Origin: Serendipita indica DSM 11827
Lineage: Eukaryota > Basidiomycota > Agaricomycetes > Sebacinales > Serendipitaceae
NCBI GenBank assembly: GCA_910890315.1
Contig: CAJVGD010000006.1
Coordinates: 124,001-188,000, forward strand
Direction of reading: 5' to 3'
Length of the DNA stretch: 64,000 bases
Shown here: piece after piece, positions 45,883-57,944 of the stretch
Numbering within the stretch: the first letter of the stretch is position 1
How the letters are laid out: the number at the start of each line of letters is the position of its first letter
Made by a program: the position numbers and the translations under genes
The notes under the pieces: generated by a model
Told to the model about the DNA's origin: nothing
Databases searched by the model: none
What the model saw: the letters and a program-made list of their open reading frames with translations, nothing else

Positions 45883-48245
45883 TTAGAAATCGCCTATGTC
45901 GTCTTCTTCGAGCCAAAATTTCGAATCACTTTCTGGTTCTGGTTCTGTTGTGCCAACATTCTTTCGTTCTGGCTCTTCTGCTGTTTCTGTAGACTCATCC
46001 TCCTCATCCTCCTCGAGCAACCGCCCCATTGAAGGCGAATTCCGGACCCATGGAATGGATGAAAATGACAAGTGATTAGGCGCATCTTGTAATGAATCTA
46101 TTACTGAGATGAGTGGAGATCAGGTGAAAAGTCATTATCCGTACGCAGGCGGCTGGAATGCTTGAGGATGATCGGGAGGTGCAGGGCTGCGTTTGTCTGA
46201 TTCCAAACCGATCCACGAGCAGCAAGCCAGCCTTCCATTGTAATTATGTCAAATTGAGCCTGCTGCTGCTGTTTGAAGTTGTCAAAGTATGCCGGCTTGA
46301 ACATCTTCTGGTTCGCTCTAGGAACGGGTGATGGTAGAGACATAAGTGTCGACGTCGTGACTACGTGAAACTTCTCTGCAGCCACTTGGCCACGACTATC
46401 CCACTGTGTAGTGCTTAGCTGCGCATCTTGCGAGCGGCAAGGGGACTTGCCGCTTCCCCTAATGAATCAATCATGCTAAGTGCATCCATGATTCCATCAC
46501 ATTGATCTACATCTTCACAGAATTGTGAGTAGTTTTGGTGTATATAGAGGGAGAGCAGCGATGTATCAATTGCAGAATCGGTGTAAAGAACCTAAGCATG
46601 CAATTAGATAGCCTAGAAGATGAAATGTGGTCACTAACATCCACATCAACCTTGGAAGCTCTTCTGTCAAACTGAGAGAGATGAGCTGGTAGCGGGATGG
46701 GCGAGGGTAATAGCTTTTCGTATTCTTGCTCTAGGGCCTGATCCTTCTTACTGAGAGTGGTGGAAATAGGATCTCCGACGCCTAAAATATGTTAGACATA
46801 GACCATGACGTTGGCAATGAAGTAACGGCACACGTTTATTATATAAGATTTTCCCTAGAAGATGAAAAAGCGCCAGCGAATGTTCCCGGTTTGTTTCGAT
46901 AACCAATCTAGTTTTTGAGAGGTAAGTTTTTTGCTGAATCTGATGGTTTGATGACATACGAGTTCTTGGAGTAGCGACTGTTCCCCTTTGAAGCTGCCTT
47001 GCATTGTCATGAATTGCAGAGACATTAACGCACTCCGAATGTCACCCCTCGATGTATCTACTACTGCATCGACGACATCCTTTGACGGTTTGAGTTTGGG
47101 GTTGTTGGCGAAGTGTGAATCGAGGACCCATTTGAGCCCTGTCTTCATCAATGTCGCTGCTATCGGATTGAACCTGCGGATAGTCAGAAAGGCCCTTGTT
47201 CCAATACGCTGCTTACTCGACTTGGGTTACGAATGGCCCACCTCGTAATGCAGGTGGGAGGATGTTGAATGCAGTCGGTACCGTCGATTGTCTACTGGAC
47301 CATCCCTCCTCGTCTTTAGTTTGGCCTCGTATACCGGCATTACTGACAATTATGACCACCGGAATGTCGGAGGTTTCGATATGATTGATTAAAGCCGCAT
47401 GGAACGCTTGCAGTGTTGGTGCATAGGACAGATTTGGAAGATCTTCTAAGAGAATGATGTGATTCTGAGAGCCTGGAATCTGCGGCTCCGACATTAATGG
47501 CGAAAAGTTGGCAGCCCGACTCATGAATGACCCAAACTTGACAGGAAATGATTCTTAAGTTCGTAAGTAGATCTGAAGACGATTCTCAATGGGATTTTTT
47601 TACCGTAATCATCGATATGTGCGTCGTCGACCTTGTTCTGCCACTCGACAACAGTAAACTTCATTTCTTTTGACAACACGTTTAGTGTGGCCGTTTTACC
47701 GCAGCCGGCAGGACCCGATAGTACTAGAATTTTCTAAACGAGGGTCAGTTCCTCTAGTCGATGGGAGACAATCAACTTGCTCGGTATCGCTTGAGATTGA
47801 TGCCCTCAAATGCATCACGGAACCATATCCTCACGATGTCTACCTTTTTCTTATGAACGGCGAGCTCTTGCTAACAGAGAGTGAGGTCCAAACACCTTGT
47901 TCGACAGTTTCTTACCTCTGTTGACGGATGATAGGTGTCTGCCCAAAGAGAATCTGTTGAATGATGAATCAGTTTCAGGTCACAGAATGCCAGTTGGTGC
48001 GTTCAGACCGCTGCTTAACGCACCCTCAACTCTATTATCCTGTCGTGACGAAGACGTAGGGTGATTTGATCGTGGTGGTGGAGGTAACGGGATCAGGAAC
48101 TAGAACGCAGCGTCTCATTAGAAGGGTTGAAACCTCCACAAAGATCGATTACCTTTCCTGTATTACGCGATCTGGTCCCTTGAGAAGATGGAACGACGTC
48201 TTTGACAAGTTTTTGTGCCACACTCTTGCCTTTCCGAGGGGGCAT
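45883..48245 (-). CDS. Checkpoint clamp loader Rad17/Rad24
   Basis: AAA+ subunit that replaces Rfc1 and loads the 9-1-1 clamp at damaged DNA. Start [20 protein letters not shown]; next exons encode [10 protein letters not shown] and [20 protein letters not shown], then Walker [38 protein letters not shown], and Walker B-like [20 protein letters not shown]. Further on: [59 protein letters not shown] and [16 protein letters not shown], all in Rad17 order. The C-terminal part has [20 protein letters not shown] and [20 protein letters not shown]. The end is strongly acidic ([34 protein letters not shown]), as is common for Rad17/Rad24. Many introns. Confidence 0.88.
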
Positions 48246-48389
48246 GAAGCTTGGTTGAAGCCACGAGGGGTGACCCACACGCAACCGGATCATAGCAAAC
48301 CCAACTGCGCTAGGTGCAAAGAGTGTCTCAAATCGGAATCTCGATATGCTACAGGTGCTATAGAGACCAAAACGGACGAGCGGGAAGGT

Positions 48390-50352
48390 TCAGAGAGAAA
48401 AGTTGACTCCTTGCGCAAGCGGTGCCTCGTTCGAGGAATTGATGGTGCATGCACTCCATCGTACGTACTGCTTCCATGAGTCACCGCCTGACTCTCGTCC
48501 CCATCCTGTCCTCTTATTGCCACCAAATGCAGCACCGATTTCAGCCCCGCTGTTGCCAACGTTCACCTTTTCAATGGGTTAAATTGATCAAAAGAGCTTG
48601 TTGGTGGACTTACATTGACAATACCGCAATCACTGCCGCTTGGTCCGATGAACTTGCCTATATTCCGGATATCCTTCGTCCAGATACTGCTTGACAATCC
48701 CTGCGGTACGCTATTGTTCCACTCAATTGCTTGGTCAAGTTCATCGAAGATGGCGACATTGAGGATAGGCGCAAAGAGCTCCCTCTTCCATAGGTCGAGG
48801 TCTTGAGAAGGAGGAATGGCGATAGTAGCCTCGACGAAGTTTCCTTGGTCAAAGCCAGAAGGGTGTTTCACCTTTCCGCCGACCAGGATTTCTGCTCCCA
48901 CCTCATGAAGATGCATGGCTGCCTTGTGATATGCCTTGACTGCATTCTGGTTGTGGAGCGGACCGAGTAATGTCGAAGAAACGAGAGGATCGCCGGTAGG
49001 GATCTGCGCATATGCCTTCTTCAAGGCATCCAGGAACCTTGGCGCAATTTCGCGGTGTAGGTAAAGTCTCCTTGTTGACGTACATCTTTGGCCTGCAAAG
49101 ATGTGTCAGCGGAGTTGAGTAATCGTAAACGGACATACCAGCGGTACCTACCGCACCAAAGAAGACCGAAGGTACGGCGAGCGACAGGTCGGCATCAGGC
49201 ATAACTATAGAAGCATTGTTTCCTCCCAACTCGAGTAGCACTTTGCCAAACCTTCCCTGAACCTTCCGGCCCACCTTTGCACCGATATGCTCACTTCCGG
49301 TGAAGGAGACTAGCGGTTGGTCAGTACAATCAAGGAATCTTTGGAAAACCTACCCATGGTGACATGTTCGCTTTCGCAGAGTGCTTCCCCAACCTCATGA
49401 CCTCCAGTGATGAGAGCGGCTACCCCTCCGTCGACACCGTTTTTCTCGAGAACTTCTGCGACGATGCGCGTTACTGCGATGGAACAGAGAGGTGTACTCG
49501 GTGCTGGCTTCCATAGAGTAGCGTTACCCGCTACAAATGACAGGGCGAGATTCCTACCGGCTTTCAATAACGTTCGCGCAGGCGCAGAAATCCTACCATC
49601 CATAGACTGCGACCGGAAAGTTGAACGCAGAAATGACTGCGACTAATCCTAACGGGTTCGGTACTAAAAAAAGTATTAGCGGGCTTCTAAAGAAGGGATC
49701 TTTAAACCTTCTAGGATAGTGTGTCCAGGTCTTTCAGACGCAATCACTTGTCCATTCATCATGCGAGAGAGACCGACGGCATAGTCGCACTGGGGAATGG
49801 TCAGGATTTTATGATTAGTGCTTTAAATACTTACGATGTCAATAAACTCCTGAACCTCACCGATACCCTCGGAGAGAATCTTCCCCATCTCAAGGGAGAC
49901 AAGAGCACCAAGGCTGTCTCGCTGGATGGAAAGTTGAGGACAATATCCGAGCTATTGTACGACGTACCTTTGCCGCCAAGGCTTCCCGTATCTGCCTAAG
50001 GATTTCTCCTCTCCTCGGAGCTGGCAGCATTCTAAAGGAATGAAACGCCTCTCTTGACCTCTCTATCACGCTGTGAAATTCTGCTGGGGTTGCCTGAGTT
50101 TGGTGTCAGTTATGAGTCCCGGTCGAATGCAATATGGCGTACAGTAGTCACATCTGCGAGATGTTCTCCAGTGGTAGGACACTTGCTAGCAACTACATTG
50201 CCAGTGCCTCCCCAGCCCCTGCCAGTGTAAACACCAGGAAGCACTCCACCTTGAGACTCTAGACCTAACGCGGAGAGTACATTTGAGGCTCTAGTTGATA
50301 ATGCGCGTGAAAACGAGCGCGAAGAGCGTAGTGAACGGGCGAGTCTGTACAT
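48390..50352 (-). CDS. ALDH7-family aldehyde dehydrogenase (alpha-aminoadipic semialdehyde dehydrogenase type)
   Basis: NAD-dependent oxidation of an aldehyde, in the antiquitin family typically alpha-aminoadipic semialdehyde from lysine breakdown. Start [20 protein letters not shown] is a likely mitochondrial presequence (Arg/Ser-rich, no acids). Then [100 protein letters not shown] with the catalytic Glu, and the catalytic Cys in [19 protein letters not shown] (split by an intron at about 49139-49092). [20 protein letters not shown] follows, and the ALDH7 hallmark [40 protein letters not shown]. About 535 residues. Head to head with epsilon-COP over 68 bases. The nearby LYC1 homologue acts in the same nutrient pathway. 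Confidence 0.9.
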
Positions 50353-50420
50353 GGCGGGGATCAAGTGACAAGTCGAAAGTTGGCTTGACCCGGATCTTGT
50401 CTTGCTTTTCGCGTTCGACC

Positions 50421-51508
50421 ATGGATTCGCTTGACTTGTTCCACATCCGTCAAAAGTATTATCTCGGTGTGTTACACAAATAGAATGCGCTAATTACTCG
50501 CGTTTATACTCGTACACAGGATCCTATCAGCCTTTGCAGGCGGCAGATTTGCCAGACAAACTATCACCAGATTACCGTCCGACGCTCCTCTTCAAAGCCC
50601 GAGCACTTGTCAAGTCAGATCCTGATGGAGCGATAGCATTGCTGCCCAAAGACGACGTGTCCTTGCCCGCGCGAAGTGTTCGCTCGCTCGCCTCGTATTT
50701 CAAAGCCTCGCAAGCAGAAGACGATGGAGCAAAAGATAAATCTCTCGATGAGCTTCGAGATCTATGCGTCGAGGTTGAAGGAGAGGAAGTTGAGGACGAA
50801 GAAAAAGGATTAGTGCGATCTATCGCTGCGGCTGCATTCGTTTACGAGGGAGAGAACGAAGAAGCATTAGAGACCCTGGAAGCGGGGACATCGACGCGCA
50901 ATTTGGAAGGGTGAGTCTGATTTCCAAAGTGGCATGAAGACAATAGCTCAATTGATGGGTAGAATCGCATTGACAGTGCAGCTCTATCTATCCATGAACC
51001 GAATAGATCTCGCGCAAAAGGAATTTGAGAGGGCGAAATCGTGGGCGGAGGACGATATGCTGCTCCAATTGATCGAGGCTACTCTGAGCCTTGCATCGGG
51101 AGCAAACAGCTACGCAAACCCACATTCCTTCTACAACGAGCAAGCCCATAACCCCTCTCTCGCCTCGAGTCACCTTTTGGCCGCTAGTGGGCTCACGCAC
51201 CTCCTCCGTGGAGAACACCCAGAGGCACACTCCAGCTTTGCAGAAGCACTGAGACTGAACCCAAAAGAAGGCACAGCCTTGGCTGGTAAGGCGATAGCGG
51301 AATGGCTGATGGGAGAGACCTCAAAGGCAGAAGCCTCATTTGCGTACGTGCCTCCCTTCCGTACCAGCATGACAAAATTAACGATTCTTTCAGTGAACTC
51401 GAGGAAAAGGATCCACAATATCCCATGGTGAAGGAGCTATCAGAAAAGAGCGACCTCTTCGATGCATTGGCGACTAATTATAAAGTCCCTACTCTTGCTA
51501 CGGCATGA
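50421..51508 (+). CDS. SEC28: Coatomer epsilon subunit (Sec28)
   Basis: Subunit of COPI, coating retrograde Golgi-to-ER vesicles. Start MDSLDLFHIRQKYYLG, then SYQPLQAADLPDKLSPDYRP, TLLFKARALVKSDPDGAIAL, LPARSVRSLASYFKASQAED, AAAFVYEGENEEALETLEAG, ALTVQLYLSMNRIDLAQKEF, MLLQLIEATLSLASGANSYA, LLAASGLTHLLRGEHPEAHS, LRLNPKEGTALAGKAIAEWL and ELEEKDPQYPMVKELSEKSD. TPR-like helical solenoid, about 300 residues, as expected for epsilon-COP. Introns about 50469-50519, 50910-50962 and 51344-51393. Confidence 0.93.
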
Positions 51509-51602
51509 AAATTGTAAACATTTACTGGTCCCTCACGTTATCATCACTGTGACTATCGCATTTATATTTTGTCCCTGACCACTTCGACACTTGGCTTTTG
51601 AC

Positions 51603-53413
51603 ATGCCTCGTATCATACCATTTCGAATAATTGAGACTATATCACCTCCAGGAGCCAGATTTTATGGACGGCGTGCCAGGGTTCGTGTTTCTGGAAGTAA
51701 TACGGAACCATTGGGAGTTCGAAAACGGGATCTCCTTCCGTCAGAGCAAGAGCAATTGAACGAAGAAGAGGCACATAAAAGATACGTCGCCGGTAGAAAG
51801 GCGGAATGGAAGCGACAACAGGATGTAAGTAAACTCTTTGCTAGGACCTCAAAGATTTACATGGAGAACAGGGAACACGATTCGTGGACCAATTGATCGT
51901 CAATATCAAAGCAGGTTAGTTTGGGTTTCGCTGATGTGTAAATGAATACTGAGTCATCGTCGTGGCTTTTACAGGCAAAGGAGGAGACGGATGTGTCGCG
52001 TTTAACCGAGAGAAATTCATGCCGTATGGCCCCCCATCAGGAGGAAATGGCGGTCGAGGCGGAGATGTTTACATTCAGGCCGTTCAGGGGCTTTCCAGCC
52101 TCGCCAATGTCCCAGCGCGAATCCGTGCAGAGAACGGCGAACACGGCAAAGGAACGTGGCAACACGGCACTGACGGGAAGCCAACCATCATTCGAGTGCC
52201 CGTTGGGACTGTCGTCAGTGAACTCCGCGGCCCTCAGTATCAAATGCCGACACCAGAAGAAATGGAGGCGCAGAGTTTACGAGATCTCGGCTTTGAAGAC
52301 ACAGAAGAAGGTAGAATAGAGAGAGAAAGAGCTCGGAAATGGGTCCATTATCCTACATGGGAGGACTCTAATGTGAAACGGGACGACTTTCGGGCTGCGG
52401 AAGCTGCTATTAAACGGGAGGAGATGACACAGAAACGGCTGAAAGCGATGGAGAAGAAGCGACTAGGCTCACTCTTCTTTGACCTTGATGAAGCTCATCC
52501 TCCAGGTGACAATGGACGACTCGTTGCTCGAGGCGGGCTCGGTGGCTTCGGTAACCCTTTTTTTCTCTCCGCGGAAACCCGTTCGCCAAAATGGGCAACG
52601 AGGGGCAGTCATGGAGACTGGATTACTCTCAAATTGGAACTGAAGATACTCGCGGACGTTGGTCTGGTCGGCCTGCCAAACGCTGGCAAGTCAACTCTAC
52701 TACGCGCTCTCACCAATTCCAAGGCGGAAGTGGCATCTTATGCTTTCACTACGCTGAACCCACAGGTTGGGACTGTCCGAATGTGGAGCGATGGACGTGC
52801 AAGCGTCAAAGAAGGACGAGTTATCGAAGAATCTGCAGTTGAGAGGGAAAAAGAGGCACTGGCTCTTCAATCTGGAGCATATGCCTACGGAAGACCGTCA
52901 GAGGAGGCACACGCGAACATGGGAAACACAGCCCACCATAACAAAGCCCACGAAACGTTGAGGTTCAGGATTGCGGACAACCCAGGTCTTATCGAAGGCG
53001 CTGCGGAGAATCGTGGGCTAGGTCATTTTTTCCTCAAGAGTGTCGAACGAGCACCAGTGTTGGTGTATGTCGTCGACCTCTCGTCAGATGCGCCGTGGGA
53101 CGACCTCAAGACTGTGAGAGACGAACTCGAGGCGTACAAGCCGGGTTTGAGTGCAAAGGCTCGAATGGTGTTGGCCAACAAGGCTGATGCGCTCGACGCC
53201 AAGACGGCAGAAGAGGTGGACGCGTCGCGAGCAAAGCTCTCGCGTTTGGAAAAGGCGGTCCACGATATGTGGGAAGCGGGTCCTAAGATTGAAGGGAGGA
53301 CGCTTGATGTGGTTCCGGCCTCTGCAAAGTATACGCAGAATATGACGAAGGTCGTCCGGTTGTTGGGCACGTATGTCAAAGAAGCAAGAGAAATAGCGCG
53401 ATACGATATATAG
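51603..53413 (+). CDS. MTG2: Mitochondrial Obg-family GTPase (Mtg2)
   Basis: Obg GTPase for mitochondrial large ribosomal subunit assembly. The N-terminus MPRIIPFRIIETISPPGARF is basic (presequence-like). The Obg fold starts across two introns: FVDQLIVNIKA, then GKGGDGCVAFNREKFMPYGP, PSGGNGGRGGDVYIQAVQGL, GEHGKGTWQHGTDGKPTIIR. After a charged insert of about 90 residues the Obg fold resumes (DNGRLVARGGLGGFGNPFFL). The G domain has G1 VGLPNAGKSTLLRAL, switch region YAFTTLNPQVGTV, G3 DNPGLIEGAAENRGLGHFFL, G4 NKAD and G5-like PASAKY. Between G2 and G3 is a further insert of about 60 residues. Introns at 51823-51871 and about 51916-51974. Around 560 residues, longer than bacterial Obg because of the inserts. 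Confidence 0.93.
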
Positions 53414-53496
53414 ATTGCGCCCACTAGACTTGGCTCCTTGTCCTGTGCCGCTCCTTTGTAATTCTTTCGTGTGCCGGGAATAACACTATCCCTCGT

Positions 53497-53746
53497 CTAA
53501 CCTGCGACGTGTTCAAAGACGAGCCAAGCAACGATTCCAGTGAGTCCTAGGACCATGCAGACGCTTGTAATCATAGCGAATAGCTCCGCTCTGGAAAATG
53601 CTTCAAATTCGTCGTGTGCATGCTGGCGATTTGAGCGAAGCGGTTGACGCTCTAGCAACTCGAATTCGGCACTGTGATTGTTAAAAATAAAGGGTGAGAT
53701 TTGAATAATTCTGGCAGAAAATGGCTACAGACCTTGCTCTGGCCAT
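53497..53746 (-). CDS. Small single-pass membrane protein (62 residues)
   Basis: Two exons, 53746-53733 and 53671-53497, separated by a 61-base GT-AG intron; joined they give 63 codons including stop. Sequence: MARASAEFELLERQPLRSNR, QHAHDEFEAFSRAELFAMIT, SVCMVLGLTGIVAWLVFEHV, AG. The hydrophobic run from about residue 40 to 58 is a clear membrane helix; the charged N-terminal half would lie on the other side. No family recognised. Support is the coherent frame over the splice, a clean donor and acceptor, and placement with its own start 68 bases from the divergent F-box gene and its stop 84 bases past the convergent Mtg2 stop. It may be a tail-anchored protein. Confidence 0.6.
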
Positions 53747-53814
53747 TTGTCGGGACCTGAATGTTGGCGCGAGGTTCAAAGACGAGGATATTCACTCGCA
53801 CCTTGGTTCCGGCC

Positions 53815-55699
53815 ATGACCGCCAACGTCCTTGAACGTTTGCCGTATGATGTCCTCGATGTCGTATTCACCTTCGTGGATAATCCTACTCTGCTCAAGGT
53901 CTCCCTCGCCAACCACGAGCTGAATCGTCTATCGTCCAAGTACATCTTTGCCACCGTCGAGTTCAACTCAAGATCGGGCCGCGATCGTGGGTACGGATAT
54001 TATGGAAGAAGGGACGAGAAGGATTCCGCTGTGTATGCTCTGGAACGCCGACCAGAGCTTCGAAGCGTGGTCAAGAGGGTCATAGTCAATCGTGCGTAAA
54101 TTTATGCACGAGCGATCCTTCCACTGATTTATCTCTAGAGTCCAGATATTACGGTTACAAAGCTCGCGAATACATCGTGTCAGAGGAATATCTCGGCCTT
54201 TTACCTTCTCTTCCCAACCTACAGGAGATCAATTTAGCAGCTATATATGACAGGGATGAATGGAGCAGTATCCTGACCGTTATCGAAGAGCTCCCTCGAC
54301 TAAAGAAATTGATCGTACCTAGTTATAATTCGCCCGCCGAACACAATCTGTCAAAAGTTCACGAGCTCGAGATCATCAACAGGTGGTCATCCGAAGAACA
54401 ATGGGGTGGTTCTCAATTCGCAAAGAAAGTGCTTTCTATCCAAGATCTGCGTCTCTCGGTGTGCATTCTTGATCACTGCTATCACATTTCTCATCAGTAG
54501 TACAGAATACTCAACCAGAATTCATAAAATTACTTTCTAATCTTCAATATTTGACCTGGAGTCCGAGAAGGAGCTCATTAATCTCAATTTGTGGAGCTTT
54601 ATCGTCTTTAATGCGGCTCAGAAAGCTCAAGCTGTGGGTTGGACGTGAGAATAAGGTCAGTATATATTAAGTTTGCTTGTGAATGAACTCATTTTTCTCG
54701 AAAGTCCTCATATTCTATGATCCCTTCGATAAATCTCCCTCGGCTTGTCGAGCTCGCCATAAAGTGGAGGCCACTATACGAGCAAGACGAAGGCCATGCA
54801 ATGCTTAATCTCATTCAGGCCATTGCGGGGAAGTCGCAACTTCAGAAGCTAGAGGTCTCATGCACCAGACTAAATGGTCTCTGCTTCGACGGAGACAAAG
54901 TCGTAGGCCATATTATCAAGGTACACGGACCAACACTCATGAAGTTGAAAATCCCATCTTTCCATCTTTCTCTGGCTACCATGAAAATGGTTTGCATGAA
55001 GTTGCCGTCGCTTGAAGGACTTTGGATCGGAGTGAGTTCCCATATGAAGGTAGGAGTTCAAACTATAATTTTCTACCGAAGTTGACTAATAATCAGGCCG
55101 GCCTGATCTCTGCGCTTCAAAGCTCACTCTCCCTCCGATCAATCCGAATTCTCGGTGAGGGACCCTGGATATTCGCGTACGCAGACTCTTTACTCCGCCA
55201 AACATGTACTAGTCTATCCACCGTCAAAGTATATAGGGTCAGTGCACCGCAAATAGTTCACATCGATAATTGATCCATAATTAGCGAGGGCGATGGTCCA
55301 AGGAAAGCTATACGTGGGAGGTATGTGCGGGTTTGTCCGTGAGTTGAGGTGGCTGACATGGCTCAGGTTATCTGGGAATATGACTACGCTCTCGAGTGCG
55401 CTGTTCGACGTATTTACGGTCCTCTCAAAGTGCTCGTGCCAACAAAGAGAGTTCGAAACCCAGAAAATGAGGACTACGAAGATGAAGGAGACGACGCCGA
55501 TATGGATGAAGAACCTCGTGACCTGACTGACGAAGCTCCTGAGAACGCCGATTGGACCACAGTAAGGCCATATGCAAGCTCAACAAATGGGGAGCAGCAA
55601 GATGGTAATCTCGACAATGATGACTGGGGTTCCACAAGAGACAGCTGGGCGGCTGAGGGTTCCACAAGGGAGAGCTGGGCGACTGAGGGTGCGCAATAA
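53815..55699 (+). CDS. F-box protein, family B copy 1
   Basis: First of a second tandem triplet, unrelated in detail to family A. F-box MTANVLERLPYDVLDVVFTF, VDNPTLLKVSLANHELNRLS, then YALERRPELRSVVKRVIVNR, YLGLLPSLPNLQEINLAAIY, IEELPRLKKLIVP, LIQAIAGKSQLQKLEVSCTR and LMKLKIPSFHLSLATMKMVC, which look like leucine-rich repeats. The end is VWEYDYALECAVRRIYGPLK, VLVPTKRVRNPENEDYEDEG and a long acidic tail that ends in two copies of a 10-residue unit (GSTRDSWAAE, GSTRESWATE). An in-frame ATG at 53761 is also possible. Exons can be followed through without stops, so this copy appears functional. Probable SCF adaptor with unknown substrate. Confidence 0.75.
55628..55687 (+). repeat. 30-base tandem duplication in F-box coding tail
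   Basis: Two head-to-tail copies of a 30-base unit inside the last exon of F-box family B copy 1, differing at three or four positions. It keeps the frame and adds ten residues. Confidence 0.75.
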
Positions 55700-55953
55700 G
55701 TGCTGCAGTGGCTGAGAAAATGTTTCAGCAGCTCATGTACACATCATAGAACGGACATAATAAATCATATAGACATGGAAAATACGAGTTGAGCGCGCAT
55801 GCTCATCGTTCCAAGGGCTGGAAAGGTTGCTGGTACTTTTGGGTCCCCTTCTCCCCCGAAATATGGAAACATGCAAAGTAAAATTTCCTCTACGACTCCT
55901 TCCTCGGTTTTAACCGAGAGCATCGTGCATGGAGGGGTACTTTGGTTCCGGCC

Positions 55954-57586
55954 ATGACCGCCAACGTCCTTCAACGCTTGCCGTATGATGTCCTCGATGT
56001 CGTATTCACCTTCGTGGATAATCCTACTCTGCTCAAGATCTCCCTCGCTAGCCACGAACTGAATCGTCTATCGTCCAAGTACATCCACGCCGCTGTCGAG
56101 TTGAATCCGAGGCAGGGGAGTAAACGTGGATTCTATAAAGGTGATCAAGAGACAGATTCGGCGATCTATGCTTTGCAACGCCGACCAGAGCTTCGAAGTG
56201 CGGTCAAGAGTGCTAAGATTAACTGTACGCAACAACTTCCCAATGATCTACTTATTAAGCCATCCATATCATCCACGTACTATGACTACGAGGCCAATAA
56301 ATACCTCACCCTTTTACCTCTGCTTCCTAACCTCCAGGAGATCATGTTAGCGACTATATATGATCAAAATGAAGGAGAAAACATCCTCGATGCGATTGAA
56401 AGGCTGCCTCGACTGAGGAGATTAATCCTGTCTCCCTATGTTTCGCTTGGCGAACACAATCTACCAAATGTCTACGAATTCAAAATCATTACCAATCGTT
56501 CACGTAACGCAGGATGGAATAGACCCCAGGTTTCAAAGCGAGTGTTTTCCATTCAACACCGTCGCTCGGTGTGCACTGTTGCTTGATCCCAATTATCACA
56601 CTCTCATCAGTGGTCCAGAGTACTCGAGCAGAATCTATACCTTCATTTTCAAACCTACAAGAGTTAACCTGGAATCCGCACACCGACTCGCTCGTATCAA
56701 TATGTAGCGGGTTATCAACTTTGGCGTAGCTCAAAAGGCTCAAAATTCGGGTTGGCCCTAAGAACAAAGTCGTTAACCACTTGATTTACCCGATGAACAA
56801 ACTAATTCCTTTTAAAAGCGCCCAGATTCCATGATCCCTTCGACAGGTCTACCTCACCTTGTCGAGCTCGCCATCAAGTGGAGGCCACTTAACCACCAAG
56901 ACGAAAGCCACCTAATGTTGAATTGACTCCAGGCTATTGCCGGAAATTCGCGGCTTGAGAAGCTTGAGGTCACATGCACGAGGCGAGATGGCCCCTACTT
57001 CAACGGAGACAGAATTGTAGGACATATCATCAAGGTCCATGGACCAACATTCGTGAAACTGAAAATTCCATCTTTTCATCTCTCACTGGTTTCAATGAAA
57101 TTGGTATGCATGAAATTGCCGCGGCTTGCGGGACTTTGGATCAGAATGGCTTCCCATATGGAGGTCAGAGTTCACATATTGAGTGTCTTTACCGAGGGTG
57201 ACTAGCAATCAGGCTGGACTGAGTTCTGCGCTCCAAACTCTCACTCTCTCCGATCGATTCGAATCCTTGGAGAGGACCCTAGGTATTTGCATATGCAGAC
57301 TCTCTACTGCGTCAAACCTGGACCGGTTTATCAATTATCAAAGTCCACAAGATTGGTCCGCCCGCAATATGACAAACCAATCATTAAATCACAGCGAAAT
57401 CGCGAGACGAAGGAAAACCATAAGTGGGAGGCATGTGAACCAAATTTCTCAAGGGACGATACTAACGGGAAATAGGTTGTCTCGGAGTACGACTACACTC
57501 TCAATTGTGCCGTTCGACGTGTCTCCGGGCCACTCAAAGTGCTCGTTCCAGTAAAGGAAGCATCTATTACCAGATATTACGACTAA
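55954..57586 (+). pseudogene. F-box protein, family B copy 2, probably a pseudogene
   Basis: Paralogue of the preceding gene. The first exon is intact: MTANVLQRLPYDVLDVVFTF, VDNPTLLKISLASHELNRLS, YLTLLPLLPNLQEIMLATIY, IERLPRLRRLILSPYVSLGE. Further on, the frame that aligns with its paralogues is interrupted by TAG at 56727-56729 (where copy 1 has an Arg codon) and by TGA at 56924-56926 in the sequence for LNLIQAIAG. No splice sites that would remove both are evident. The end (EYDYTLNCAVRRVSGPLKVL, VPVKEASITRYYD) still aligns, but the acidic tail of copy 1 is missing. A truncated F-box protein from exon 1 could still be made. Sequencing error is unlikely for two separate stops. Confidence 0.65.
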
Positions 57587-57944
57587 AGGGTTCGATATAC
57601 GAAGTTTTCGTATGCTAAATTCTGAGGATAGTGATCGGACTATGGTATCAGTTCAGTTGGGCCCTGGAAACCCGAATTCCAGGCGGTGGATTTGCACTGT
57701 GGCGAAAGGGTTCAACTAGATGTATTCACAGTTGGGACGACAGAAATCATTGATATAAGAAAAGGCAGTGATGGACGAGTAACTCACCGGGTTAAAATGA
57801 AGGGAAGGATCCAGTGCTTTGTCTCCTCTAACCTCCCAGGTAATAAAATTATAGAGTACCGTCTCGCTTCACACCCCAGTCCTCCGTCGATAAGTTCCAC
57901 GTGGTGCAAAGACACGGACATCCAATCGCACACTGGACCCGGCC
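57587..57944. other. Intergenic spacer between family B copies 2 and 3
   Basis: About 360 bases. An open frame of 89 codons at 57686-57955 runs into the next start but has no recognisable domain. Probably promoter sequence. Confidence 0.45.
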
